Assembly: GCA_003164415.1 (NCBI GenBank)
Contig: PLTK01000192.1
Span: 1,243-10,951 of the forward strand
Source of the DNA: Methanobacterium sp.
GTDB lineage: Archaea; Methanobacteriota; Methanobacteria; Methanobacteriales; Methanobacteriaceae
Length of the DNA stretch: 9,709 nucleotides
Direction of reading: 5' to 3'
The first letter of the stretch is position 1. The number at the start of each line of letters is the position of its first letter. Shown piece after piece: positions 1 to 7,222 of this stretch. The position numbers and the translations under genes were made by a program. The notes under the pieces were generated by a model. The model saw nothing but the letters and a program-made list of their open reading frames with translations, was not told where the DNA came from and made no database searches.

Positions 1-1
1 T

Positions 2-49
2 TAAGCCAGGTTTCGGTTTTACGGTTTACCTCACATATCATAAAGAATA
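2..49 (+). CDS. possible C-terminal end of a gene entering from the left edge
   Basis: One plus-strand frame is open from the window edge to a TAA at 47-49 and reads KPGFGFTVYLTYHKE. Glycine followed by alternating hydrophobic and aromatic residues would suit the last beta strand of a folded domain. The piece is too short to assign to a family. A second plus frame is also open, from base 1 to a TAA at 94-96, and a minus-strand start at about 39-41 would run off the left edge, so even the strand is uncertain. If the reading is right, this gene converges on the small minus-strand gene that ends at 106. Confidence 0.2.
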
Positions 50-105
50 AATCTTTAAACATTGCAAAAAAAAGAGAATTTATTAGGTATGGTTAAAGAA
101 TTTTT

Positions 106-441
106 TTACAATTTTGTAGGTAGGGAAAATGTTTTTTTATAATATTCTTCAAATTCGGCCCTATAATCAAATAATCTTGACCGATCCTCTTTATTATCAA
201 AAAATATGGTCATTCCAATGATTACTCTATCATCTTCCTTCTCATAATAAACTTGTAGATGAACCTCATCTGGTGCTAATTTAAAGTGTTCCTCTAATGA
301 TTCCTGAACTAGAATACAAGAGTCCGCATGGAGTTCATCATCATAAAACATCAATGTTTCTATTATGTCTTTATCCATATCACCTATCGGTTTAGCTTTA
401 ATTCCCGGTTTTTCAGTTATTAATCCTTTATAATGTAACAT
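106..441 (-). CDS. small acidic soluble protein of unknown function
   Basis: This is a 111-residue open frame starting at ATG. I do not recognise the family. The protein is rich in Asp, Glu and Lys, and has no signal peptide, no membrane segment and one cysteine (Cys42). Its pattern suggests a mixed alpha/beta domain: an acidic stretch (MDKDIIETLMFYDDELHAD), then a beta-like run (EVHLQVYYEKEDDRVIIGMTIFF), then a charged helix rich in Asp, Arg, Glu and Tyr. Upstream on the minus strand there is only a GGGG about 9 nt from the start rather than a clear Shine-Dalgarno site. A TATA-like stretch at 461-468 lies so close to the ATG that the mRNA may have little or no leader. It stands alone, divergent from the decayed gene at 810. 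Coding status is supported by length and amino-acid composition; function is unknown. Confidence 0.7.
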   Translation of the reverse strand: MLHYKGLITEKPGIKAKPIGDMDKDIIETLMFYDDELHADSCILVQESLEEHFKLAPDEVHLQVYYEKEDDRVIIGMTIFFDNKEDRSRLFDYRAEFEEYYKKTFSLPTKL

Positions 442-460
442 TCTAATTTCCCCATAATAA

Positions 461-468
461 TATTATAT
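461..468 (-). promoter_or_regulatory. candidate TATA box for the 111-aa gene
   Basis: Minus-strand TATATAAT is centred about 23 nt before the ATG at 441. Archaeal transcription usually starts about 22-27 nt downstream of the TATA centre, which would put the start at or next to the ATG and imply a nearly leaderless mRNA. The surroundings are extremely AT-rich, so a chance match is possible. Confidence 0.3.
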
Positions 469-795
469 ATCTCATAACTTATTTAATTTTCAGAGGCAAG
501 ATGTTTCATCTCTGTATTTACCATAGTAAAGTTGTACATAAAATCATTTGAAAAAATAGAATTTTTCATAATTAGATCGAGACGGACGCTATATGTTATT
601 ATATTATTCGATTAACTATTTCTGTTTTTATCTATCAGAATTAGAGGATTTTATATAATTGATTTATCATCTTTTATACTTCCTTGAGTAAATTCCAAAT
701 TCTTCCTAGAATATACAATAATATAGTTGATCACTTTTTGGATATTACATTTACATAAAATTATTAATATACCCAAGAAAATAGCTTTAATTAAA
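469..795. other. AT-rich intergenic region between two divergent genes
   Basis: About 330 nt separate the start of the 111-aa gene from the ribosome binding site of the decayed AlbA_2 gene. I see no open frame with protein-like composition, no tRNA-like fold and no repeat longer than a few bases. The only small structure is a CAGAG...CTCTG inverted pair at about 491-513. The stretch ACATAAAATTATTAATATA at about 752-770 could be the old TATA region for the gene at 810. Nothing else is recognised. Confidence 0.4.
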
Positions 796-809
796 GTTGA
801 GGAGATAAT
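796..809 (+). promoter_or_regulatory. strong ribosome binding site in front of the decayed AlbA_2 gene
   Basis: GAGGAGAT lies about 4-6 nt before the ATG at 810. It is a near-perfect complement to the archaeal 16S rRNA 3' end. It fixes the original start of the gene and shows that the gene was once translated, although the reading frame breaks about 90 nt later. Confidence 0.65.
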
Positions 810-1765
810 ATGGGAATAATTGAGCTTCTTGAAGATGATGAAAAAGAAAATGTAGAATTTAAAACTTCTTTAGAACATTATGCAATAATGAAAGCTATTC
901 TGCATTTTCTAATAAAAGAGGTGGAACAATTATTGTAGGCATATCTGACCAACAAGATATTATATGAGTAGATATTGGAAGAAATACACTCGAAAATTTA
1001 GCAAATAACATAAGAAGAGAAACTGATCCACAAGTTTTTCCTTAATCAATGATTCAGAATTAGATGATAAAAAAGTCATAGAAATAGAAGTTTCAGAAAG
1101 TACTTCTAAACCCATTTTTTATCTAGACAAAGCATACATCAGAGTTGGAAAAAGTAATCAAAAACTTTCAAATAGATTGAATCTGATAAGAAACGAAAAA
1201 TTAACCAACGCTGCTATCCTCCTCTTTGGTTTAAATTCTCAAAAATTTGGCGATACGATTTGCTGAAAAATATATCCAAAGAAGTGCAAAAATTGAAGGT
1301 ATCGAAAGAATAGAAAAGTTTGAATATCCTATTGAAGTCATTAGAGAAGCCGTAACCAAACGCTATATGTCATCGTGATTATAGATAAATTCCAATGTAC
1401 AATTACGTATATTTGATGATAGTATTGAAATATGGGGATGCGGACCACTACTCAAACCATTAACAGTCGAAGATTTGAAAATAGACCATGATTCTATAAG
1501 AAGAAATCATTTAATTGCAGAATGTTTCTTTGATATTGGATTTAATGAAAGATGGGGAACAGGAACCCAAAGAATAATCAAATCATGTATTGAAAACAAC
1601 TTGCCAGAACCTCTTTTTGAGATTAAATCAGGAAGTTTAGTTGTCACAATTAGAAAATATAAATTTCCATTTTTAAAGGAGTTATTGCTAAGATTTAATA
1701 CAAAATTAAAGATTCTGCAAAGAAATGCAAAACCTCTTAAAATTCAAGTTTATGATAATTATTAG
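810..1765 (+). pseudogene. decayed AlbA_2 (Schlafen-type) ATP-binding protein
   Basis: The family has an N-terminal AlbA_2 domain (formerly called divergent AAA-4) and a C-terminal GHKL-like ATPase part. It is usually annotated as a putative transcriptional regulator or defence-linked ATPase. Readable pieces, in order: NVEFKTSLEHY; AFSNKRGGTIIVGISDQ; NTLENLANNIRRETDP; KPIFYLDKAYIRVGKSNQ; KLTNAAILLFGLNSQKF; AKIEGIERIEKFEYPIEVI; REAV, ICHRDY; NVQLRIFDDSIEIW; FNERWGTGTQRIIKSCI. Lesions: a 1-nt loss near 900; in-frame TGA at 965-967; a 1-nt loss making TAA at 1043-1045; a frame change near 1250; an extra A near 1358; a missing A making TAA at 1386-1388. By family layout, two larger blocks are also missing, one after QKLSN and one after NSQKF. 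The last piece (1475-1765) is open for 96 codons but is only the C-terminal end. A functional protein is very unlikely. Confidence 0.88.
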
Positions 1766-1830
1766 GATTTGATGTATGGACAATTAAAATCATATCTTTT
1801 TTCGAGTGATATTTAAAAGAGTTGATATTT

Positions 1831-1941
1831 ATGGAATATCGTAAATTGATCTACACGACTTTAGGGATAGTTCTTATAATTTTATTAATAATCCTCTTAA
1901 TGGCAATTTTTATACATATAGCTACAATACAAGGAGATTAA
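1831..1941 (+). CDS. possible 36-aa single-helix membrane peptide
   Basis: The open frame starts at ATG 1831 and stops at TAA 1939-1941. It begins MEYRKLIYTTLG and continues into a hydrophobic run of about 20 residues rich in Ile and Leu (IVLIILLIILLMAIFIHIA), ending TIQGD. The charge pattern (basic N terminus, one helix, short polar tail) is that of a small membrane peptide. No good Shine-Dalgarno site is visible (only AAAGAG about 12 nt upstream), and AT-rich DNA yields hydrophobic open frames by chance. It sits just behind the decayed AlbA_2 gene with no partner. Existence is plausible; function is unknown. Confidence 0.3.
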   Translation: MEYRKLIYTTLGIVLIILLIILLMAIFIHIATIQGD

Positions 1942-1989
1942 GGAATTTTAAGAAAGAAATAAAATTAGGTCTATATTATATTTTTTGAA

Positions 1990-2003
1990 ATTACTATAGT
2001 AAT
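1990..2003. repeat. 14-bp perfect palindrome
   Basis: ATTACTATAGTAAT is its own reverse complement. It lies about 100 nt downstream of the stop of the three-gene signalling operon and about 50 nt behind the 36-aa open frame. It could be a dimeric regulator site or part of a transcript end, but no second copy was seen and no target gene starts next to it. Confidence 0.3.
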
Positions 2004-2027
2004 GTTGAGTGTTTAATAGCATCCCTT

Positions 2028-2061
2028 CTTAGAATTAGATGGTGTATTCAATTATTCTAAG
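2028..2061 (-). terminator. possible 3'-end hairpin of the signalling operon
   Basis: CTTAGAAT at 2028-2035 pairs with ATTCTAAG at 2054-2061, giving an 8-bp stem with an 18-nt loop. It lies about 40-75 nt after the stop codon of the last operon gene on the minus strand. No T-run follows directly on that strand, so it may be a 3' structure rather than a true terminator. Confidence 0.25.
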
Positions 2062-2102
2062 GTCCATATTTACTATTCATACTCCCCGTAGTGACTAATT
2101 GA

Positions 2103-3596
2103 TCATTTGGGTATTGTAAAGTAAAATGTTGTTCCTTCTCCTAGCTCTGATTCTGCCCATATCTTTCCATTATGTTGGATTATGATTTTTTCTGCAATTG
2201 CAAGCCCTATTCCTGTTCCTTCATATTCGTCTTTTGAGTGTAATCGTTGAAAGATGGTGAATATTCTTTCTAAGTGTTCTGGTGACATTCCAATTCCATT
2301 ATCTTTTATGGCAAAGAGATATTTATTTGATTGTATAGTTGTTGTAATATCTATTTTAGGGGTTTCTGTGCTTCTATATTTTATGGAGTTGCTTATGATG
2401 TTCTGGAATAATAATTCTATTAACATCTCATCACCATATACTGTAGGTAATGTATCATAGATTATTTTAGCATTATTAATATCTATAGCATACTTTAAGT
2501 TGAGTTTAGTCTGTTCTAATACTTTATTAATATCTACTTTTTTGAAGTCTATTTTTTTCTGTGTTACTTTAGAGAATTCTAATAGATCATTTATCATATC
2601 ATCTAGACGTTTTGCACCATCAACAGCAAATCCAATGAATTCATTTGCATCTTGATCTAACTGATCTGTATACCGTCTCTCAAGTAACTGTAAAAAACTT
2701 GTAATCATACGTAATGGTTCACGTAAATCATGGGAAGCTACATATGCGAAATGTTTTAGTTCATCATTAGATTTTGCAAGTTCTTCTGTGCGTTTTTTAA
2801 CTTTTTCTTCAAGTTTATCTTGATATTCCCTTAATTCTGTTTCTGTTTCTTTGAATTTTGTGATATCATTGAAGAGAATGGCAACTTCCCTGCTTTCAGG
2901 TTCACCGATCTTAAAAGCATAAACATCATACCATCGATTCAGAGCCTTTGCTTCATTCACAAAGCGCATGGGTTTGCCGGTTAAAGCTATTTTGCCGTAG
3001 ATTTCAAACCAATGTTCTTCATGGTCGGGAGCAAGATCACGCATTAATTTACCTTCAGCTTTAACGAGTCCAGTTTGTCCCTCAAAAGCTGGATTGATCT
3101 CTAAAAATCTGTAATCTATGGGTTTATTATTGTTATTGAAAATCACTTCGACAGTGCAAAAACCTTCATCTATTGAATTAAATAGTGTTAGATATTGTTT
3201 TTCACTTTTTTTACGTGCAATTGCATATCGGATTGAGCGTGTCAGTAGTTTACCATCAATTTCTTTTTTGATTAAATAATCTTGGGCACCTCTTTTCATG
3301 GCTAAAATTCCAAGTTCCTCATCATTTAATCCAGTTAAAACTATAATGGGTGTATTAGGAGAGATTTTATTAACATCTATTAATGTATTAATACCATCAC
3401 TATCTGGCAATCCCAGATCTAATAAGATAATATCAAAATGTACATTATTTAAAGCATCCAACCCTTCTTCAAGAGACTCAACAACTTTTAATTCATATAA
3501 ATTGTTAGATTCTTCTAAGATTTCTTCTAATAGGCCAGCATCTCCAGGATTGTCCTCAAAAAGTAATACTTCTATTATTTTGACTGATTTATTCAT
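2103..3596 (-). CDS. hybrid receiver-PAS-histidine kinase
   Basis: A 497-residue soluble protein. Residues about 8-125 form a receiver domain with Glu14/Asp15, phosphoacceptor Asp60 (LLDLGLP), Thr88 and Lys110. Residues 132-250 form a PAS domain ending in the usual NDIT motif. A coiled coil (255-280) leads to HisKA with phospho-His289 (SHDLREPLR). The GHKL ATPase follows, with the N box at Asn399/Asn403, G1 DNGIGM (432-437) and G2 GTGIGL (460-465). All catalytic motifs are intact. There is no signal peptide or membrane helix, so it acts in the cytosol. With the receiver in front, the kinase is probably controlled by phosphate arriving from another kinase, the likely donor being the 945-aa kinase of the same operon. 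The ATG start is supported by AAGGAT at 3603-3608, spaced 6 nt. It is last in the operon, 20 nt after the single-domain regulator. Its PAS domain is about 86% identical to the fourth PAS of the 945-aa kinase. The signal sensed is unknown. Confidence 0.93.
   Translation of the reverse strand: MNKSVKIIEVLLFEDNPGDAGLLEEILEESNNLYELKVVESLEEGLDALNNVHFDIILLDLGLPDSDGINTLIDVNKISPNTPIIVLTGLNDEELGILAMKRGAQDYLIKKEIDGKLLTRSIRYAIARKKSEKQYLTLFNSIDEGFCTVEVIFNNNNKPIDYRFLEINPAFEGQTGLVKAEGKLMRDLAPDHEEHWFEIYGKIALTGKPMRFVNEAKALNRWYDVYAFKIGEPESREVAILFNDITKFKETETELREYQDKLEEKVKKRTEELAKSNDELKHFAYVASHDLREPLRMITSFLQLLERRYTDQLDQDANEFIGFAVDGAKRLDDMINDLLEFSKVTQKKIDFKKVDINKVLEQTKLNLKYAIDINNAKIIYDTLPTVYGDEMLIELLFQNIISNSIKYRSTETPKIDITTTIQSNKYLFAIKDNGIGMSPEHLERIFTIFQRLHSKDEYEGTGIGLAIAEKIIIQHNGKIWAESELGEGTTFYFTIPK
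2841..3194 (-). repeat. PAS-domain duplicate, copy in the hybrid kinase
   Basis: Residues 135-252 of the 497-aa kinase match residues 470-587 of the 945-aa kinase (DNA 5151-5504) without gaps. By hand count, 16 of 118 residues differ. The core LMRDLAPDHEEHWFEIYGK and the stretch after it are identical, and parts of the DNA are identical over more than 20 bases. The flanking domains are far less alike, so only the PAS segment was duplicated or homogenised. Confidence 0.85.
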
Positions 3597-3616
3597 AGAT
3601 ACATCCTTAAAATAAA

Positions 3617-4057
3617 TTATTTTTTAGAACTAGGTAATCTTACTACTTCAAGCCAAAAGTCTTCAATAGATCGAATTACTTTAATAAATTGATCAAAATC
3701 AACAGGTTTAGTTATGTATGAATTGGCATGTAGATCATATGATTTTAGTATATCTTCCTCTGCTTTGGATGTTGTTAAAACAACTACAGGTATTCTTTTT
3801 AGATCTTCATCGGTTTTTATTTCTTCAAGAACTTCACGTCCATCTTTTTGTGGTAAGTTTAAATCTAATAATATTATATCTGGTGTTGGCACTTTAGTAA
3901 AAGGTTCTTTTTTATGTAAAAAGTTCATAGCTTCTTCTCCATCTTCTGCTACATGGAGAATATTTCTAATTTTTGCATCTTCAAAAACTTCTTCGACTAA
4001 TCCCACATCTCCTTCATTATCTTCCACTAAAAGAATTGTCACGGGGTTTATATCCAT
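3617..4057 (-). CDS. single-domain response regulator (Rcp1-like)
   Basis: A 146-residue protein consisting of one receiver domain. Acidic pocket Glu12/Asp13, phosphoacceptor Asp65 (IILLDLNLP), switch Thr95/Thr96 and Lys117 (TKP) are all present. The form VEDNEGDVGLVEEVF and the long loop before Asp65 are typical of the Rcp1-type regulators that accompany PAS or phytochrome kinases. It has no DNA-binding or enzymatic output domain, so it probably acts as a phosphate shuttle or by binding a partner protein. It lies between two histidine kinases, 16 nt after the first and 20 nt before the second, the position expected for a relay intermediate. GGAG at 4069-4072, just behind the stop of the upstream kinase, lies 11 nt before the ATG. 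The partners are inferred from gene order. Confidence 0.93.
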   Translation of the reverse strand: MDINPVTILLVEDNEGDVGLVEEVFEDAKIRNILHVAEDGEEAMNFLHKKEPFTKVPTPDIILLDLNLPQKDGREVLEEIKTDEDLKRIPVVVLTTSKAEEDILKSYDLHANSYITKPVDFDQFIKVIRSIEDFWLEVVRLPSSKK

Positions 4058-4073
4058 AATATATCATACTCCA

Positions 4074-6911
4074 TTATTTTGGTAATGTAAAATAGAAAAT
4101 TGAACCTTTTCCTAGTTCAGATTCTACCCATATAAGTCCGCCATGTCTTTCTATTATCTTTTTACATATTGCAAGGCCTATTCCTGTACCTGGGTAATCT
4201 CTTTTTTTATGCAATCGTTTAAAAACTTCAAATATCCTATCTGAATGTTTAGGATCAATTCCAATTCCATTATCTTGTACAGCAAACAACCACTGATTAT
4301 CTTTTTCTGTTACTGAGATATTAATTTTGGGTTGTTCTTCACTCCTGAATTTTATAGCATTATTTATTAAATTTTGAAAAACTTGAGATATTTGAGTTTT
4401 ATCAGCTATAATAATAGGTAATGGGTCATGTTTTAGGATAGCATTATTTTCATTGATTAAAACTTCTAAATTAGATAATACTTCAGTATAAATAGGTTCA
4501 AGATCGGTTGGTTTTAATTCATCTGCCTGTGTTGTGACTCTTGAGAAAGCTAAAAGATCATCTATCAAGTTTTGCATACGAGTTGCACCATCAACAGAAA
4601 AATTGATATATTTATCTGCTTTAGCATCCAACTTACCTTTATATTTCCTTTCTAAAAGCTGTAAATAACTGGCTATCATCCTTAAAGGTTCTTGTAAATC
4701 ATGGGACGATACATATGCAAATTGTTCTAGCTCAGCATTTGAACGTGCTAATTCATCTAATCTTATTTTTAGAACTTTTTCTGCTTCTTTACGTTCTGTT
4801 ATATCACGTGCAGATGCAAAAACTCCTATAACATTGTTAGAATCATCTTTATAAACAGAAGCATTATAAAGTACTGGTGTTAACTGTCCATTTTTATGTT
4901 TGATTTCCAAAGAATAATCTTTCACAAAACCTTCCTTGAAAACTTGTTTGTATCCTTCTTTGGCTTTATTTGGTTCTGTGAAATAGTCTGAGAAATCTGT
5001 GCCAATAATTTCATCTCTACTAAAACCAGTTGCAACTTCTGTGGAATTGTTTACATCTGTGATTTTTCCATCAGGTCCAATAGTAACTAGAGGATCTAAA
5101 CTTGCTTCAAGTAAACTTCGATTATAAATATTCGACAATTTCAAAGCGTTTTCTGATTTTTTAAATTTAGTGATATCATTAAATAGAATAGCAACTTCTC
5201 GACTTTCATCACCACCTAATTTAAAAGCATATACATCATACCATCTATCTAAGGCTTCTGCTTCATTCACAAAGCGCATGGGTTTACCAGTCAAAGCTAT
5301 TTTACCATAAATTTCAAACCAATGTTCTTCATGGTCTGGAGCAAGATCACGCATTAGTTTGCCTTGTGCTTCAAATAATCCGGTTTGATTTTCGAACGCA
5401 GGGTTAACTTCTAAAAAACGATAACCTATAGGATTATTATTATCATCAAAAATAACTTCTACAGTACAAAAACCCTCATCAATAGAATTGAATAAAGTTA
5501 GATAATGTTCTTTGCTTTGATTTAAAGAGTTATTAGTCTGTTCAAGTTCAAAAGTTCGTGCCTCTACCATCTCTTCTAACTGCTCACGATACTTATTTAA
5601 CTCTGCTTCAGCTTGTTTACGTTCGGTTATATCATAATTAAAAGAAATAAATCTGGTTTTACCGTTAAGTTTAATTATCTCAGAACTACTGGTTATAATA
5701 CGCTTTTCATTAAATTTAGTGTTCATTTCAAATTCTATATCATTTATTAATCCATCTTCTTTAGATTTATTTAGATATTGTTCACGTTCATTAACATCCA
5801 ATATATTTAATTCTGCTGTATTATGGCCGATTAATTCATCTCTACTATAACCTGTTAACTTTGAATAACTTTCGTTAACATCAATAAATTTATTTTCATC
5901 ACTTATTGTCATTGGAGCGGGATTAGCGTGAAATACTTTGAAAAATTTCTCTTCATTTTCACTTAAAGCCTGATTAACATCTCTTAATTCGATAGTTTGA
6001 TCAATTAGTTCCTCGTTTGCAACTCGAAGTTCTTCAGTAGTACATTGTAACTCTTCATTTGATGTTTGAAGTTCCTCCGAAAGTAATTGTTCACTCTCAA
6101 GCAACTCTTGTTTACGTTTTTCAGCAAGTTTACGCTCAGTTATATCATGTGCAATAGTAGAAACACCTATAACTTTCCCATAAATATTTACTATGGGGGA
6201 TACTGACAATGATACATCTATTAAGCTTCCATCTTTTCTTCTACGTAATGTATCATAATGTTTTAGGGATTCACCATTTTTAATCTTCTCCATAATCTGA
6301 TCTATATCATTTTCAAGATTAGTTGGCAATAAAATAGAGATTGGTTTCCCAATTATCTCATCAGAAGGATAACCATACATTTTTTGTGCAGACTTATTCC
6401 AACTAGTAATATTTGCATTCAGATCTTTACCTATAATTGCATTATCTGAAGATTCTACAATGGCCGCTAACAAATTATTTGATTTTTCCAATTCCTTTCT
6501 TTCTGTAATGTCTTTAACTACATGGACACTGCCCATGAACTGATCATTATTATTGAATATTGGAGATACTGACACAGAATAGCAACCATTTAAACTTTCT
6601 ATTTGGATTTCCTTCTCATGATATTTTTTGTCTTCAAGCAACTCCGAATGGGGACAAAAATCAGGAGGTAGGTCAGTTCCATGTACTAATGAGAAACATG
6701 TATGGCCAGTAAAATCCTCAGGCTTTCCATTTAAGCGATCTGCCATTGCTTTATTTACTTTTTTAATACGATGATTAACATCAATTATTGCAATAAGATC
6801 ATGTAAAGCATTAAATGTATTTTCCCACTCAGCATTAGAGCGAATAAGATTTTTCTTTGGTTTATTGTTACATTCATTATTTGAAAACTCTTCATTGATC
6901 ACAATTACCAA
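4074..6911 (-). CDS. multi-PAS cytosolic sensor histidine kinase
   Basis: A 945-residue kinase. Five PAS domains are visible by their spacing and their closing DIT motifs: about 25-138 (with Cys72, His77, Cys86), 144-260, 318-431, 468-585 and 592-706. A long coiled coil lies at about 262-320, with repeated SNEEL/TTEEL/ANEEL units, and another at 432-465. HisKA has phospho-His737 (SHDLQEPLR). The ATPase has its N box at Asn847/Asn851, G1 DNGIGI (880-885) and G2 GTGIGL (908-913), and ends YFTLPK. There are no membrane segments, so it should sense small molecules, redox state or gas in the cytosol through one or more PAS pockets; the ligand cannot be told. The first PAS, with its Cys and HG residues, is the best candidate for a metal or redox site, but that is inference. 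The longest frame begins at TTG (6909-6911). GTG at 6900-6902, three codons later, fits the TATA-like site better, so the true start is uncertain by three residues. It is first in the operon. Confidence 0.93.
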   Translation of the reverse strand: MVIVINEEFSNNECNNKPKKNLIRSNAEWENTFNALHDLIAIIDVNHRIKKVNKAMADRLNGKPEDFTGHTCFSLVHGTDLPPDFCPHSELLEDKKYHEKEIQIESLNGCYSVSVSPIFNNNDQFMGSVHVVKDITERKELEKSNNLLAAIVESSDNAIIGKDLNANITSWNKSAQKMYGYPSDEIIGKPISILLPTNLENDIDQIMEKIKNGESLKHYDTLRRRKDGSLIDVSLSVSPIVNIYGKVIGVSTIAHDITERKLAEKRKQELLESEQLLSEELQTSNEELQCTTEELRVANEELIDQTIELRDVNQALSENEEKFFKVFHANPAPMTISDENKFIDVNESYSKLTGYSRDELIGHNTAELNILDVNEREQYLNKSKEDGLINDIEFEMNTKFNEKRIITSSSEIIKLNGKTRFISFNYDITERKQAEAELNKYREQLEEMVEARTFELEQTNNSLNQSKEHYLTLFNSIDEGFCTVEVIFDDNNNPIGYRFLEVNPAFENQTGLFEAQGKLMRDLAPDHEEHWFEIYGKIALTGKPMRFVNEAEALDRWYDVYAFKLGGDESREVAILFNDITKFKKSENALKLSNIYNRSLLEASLDPLVTIGPDGKITDVNNSTEVATGFSRDEIIGTDFSDYFTEPNKAKEGYKQVFKEGFVKDYSLEIKHKNGQLTPVLYNASVYKDDSNNVIGVFASARDITERKEAEKVLKIRLDELARSNAELEQFAYVSSHDLQEPLRMIASYLQLLERKYKGKLDAKADKYINFSVDGATRMQNLIDDLLAFSRVTTQADELKPTDLEPIYTEVLSNLEVLINENNAILKHDPLPIIIADKTQISQVFQNLINNAIKFRSEEQPKINISVTEKDNQWLFAVQDNGIGIDPKHSDRIFEVFKRLHKKRDYPGTGIGLAICKKIIERHGGLIWVESELGKGSIFYFTLPK
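5151..5504 (-). repeat. PAS-domain duplicate, copy in the 945-aa kinase
   Basis: This is the fourth PAS domain of the large kinase and the partner of the copy at 2841-3194, in the same orientation. Differences cluster in the loop after VEVIF (DDNNNPIG versus NNNNKPID) and near the end (GGDES versus GEPES). Confidence 0.85.
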
Positions 6912-6935
6912 CTCAAGATTTTAAAAAATATTTTT

Positions 6936-6944
6936 ATCTTTATA
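6936..6944 (-). promoter_or_regulatory. candidate TATA box for the signalling operon
   Basis: Minus-strand TATAAAGAT is centred about 38 nt before the GTG at 6902. Transcription starting about 25 nt downstream would give a leader of roughly 13 nt to the GTG, or about 4 nt to the TTG at 6911. This is a weak argument for the GTG start. AT-richness limits confidence. Confidence 0.3.
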
Positions 6945-7034
6945 TCAACATTCTTTGTTAAGACTAGGATAATAATGTTTATGAATAAATTGTTTAATTT
7001 TTACTCTGATTATTGAAATCCTATCCTTTTTATT

Positions 7035-7222
7035 GTACGTTAACTCTTTATAAATAATTTTAAATTCTGACCCGTTTGTATATTCAGTTTAATTGTACCC
7101 TCAATCTGATTGGTTAGCATGTTTACTGGTTTCATGCCTGTGATTCGGTGTTTTGGAAATAAAGTTCTTTTAGAATTCTATTCCATTGTCACTGATGATA
7201 AGTTCATAATTATCATCTTTTG
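7035..7222 (-). pseudogene. remnant of the C-terminal ATPase end of a HisKA_2-type histidine kinase
   Basis: Read on the minus strand across several frames, the pieces are SKDDNYELIISDNGIEF, KELYFQNTES, GMKPVNMLTNQIEGTIKLN, and finally EFKIIYKEL. This is the order and spacing of the last ~60 residues of the kinase ATPase domain of HisKA_2-type PAS kinases, which normally read ISDNGIGFP, NT-SLGLQLV and QL-GTI, then GTxFKI. Lesions include a TAA at 7170-7172, a frame change there, one near 7132-7136 in the SLG motif, and another in the final GTE motif. The rest of the kinase is absent: upstream sequence turns directly into superoxide dismutase. It is not part of the intact operon that starts at 6911, though it ends only about 125 nt before it. 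Confidence 0.75.

Noticed and set aside
1475..1765. A 96-codon plus-strand frame as a stand-alone gene.
   Set aside because: It starts in the middle of a domain at a chance ATG and continues in frame with the upstream AlbA_2 remnant; it is only the C-terminal end of that pseudogene.
2254..4085. Plus-strand frames of 68, 105 and 123 codons inside the operon.
   Set aside because: They lie opposite intact kinase and regulator genes and are Ser/Ile-rich antisense shadows of conserved motifs.
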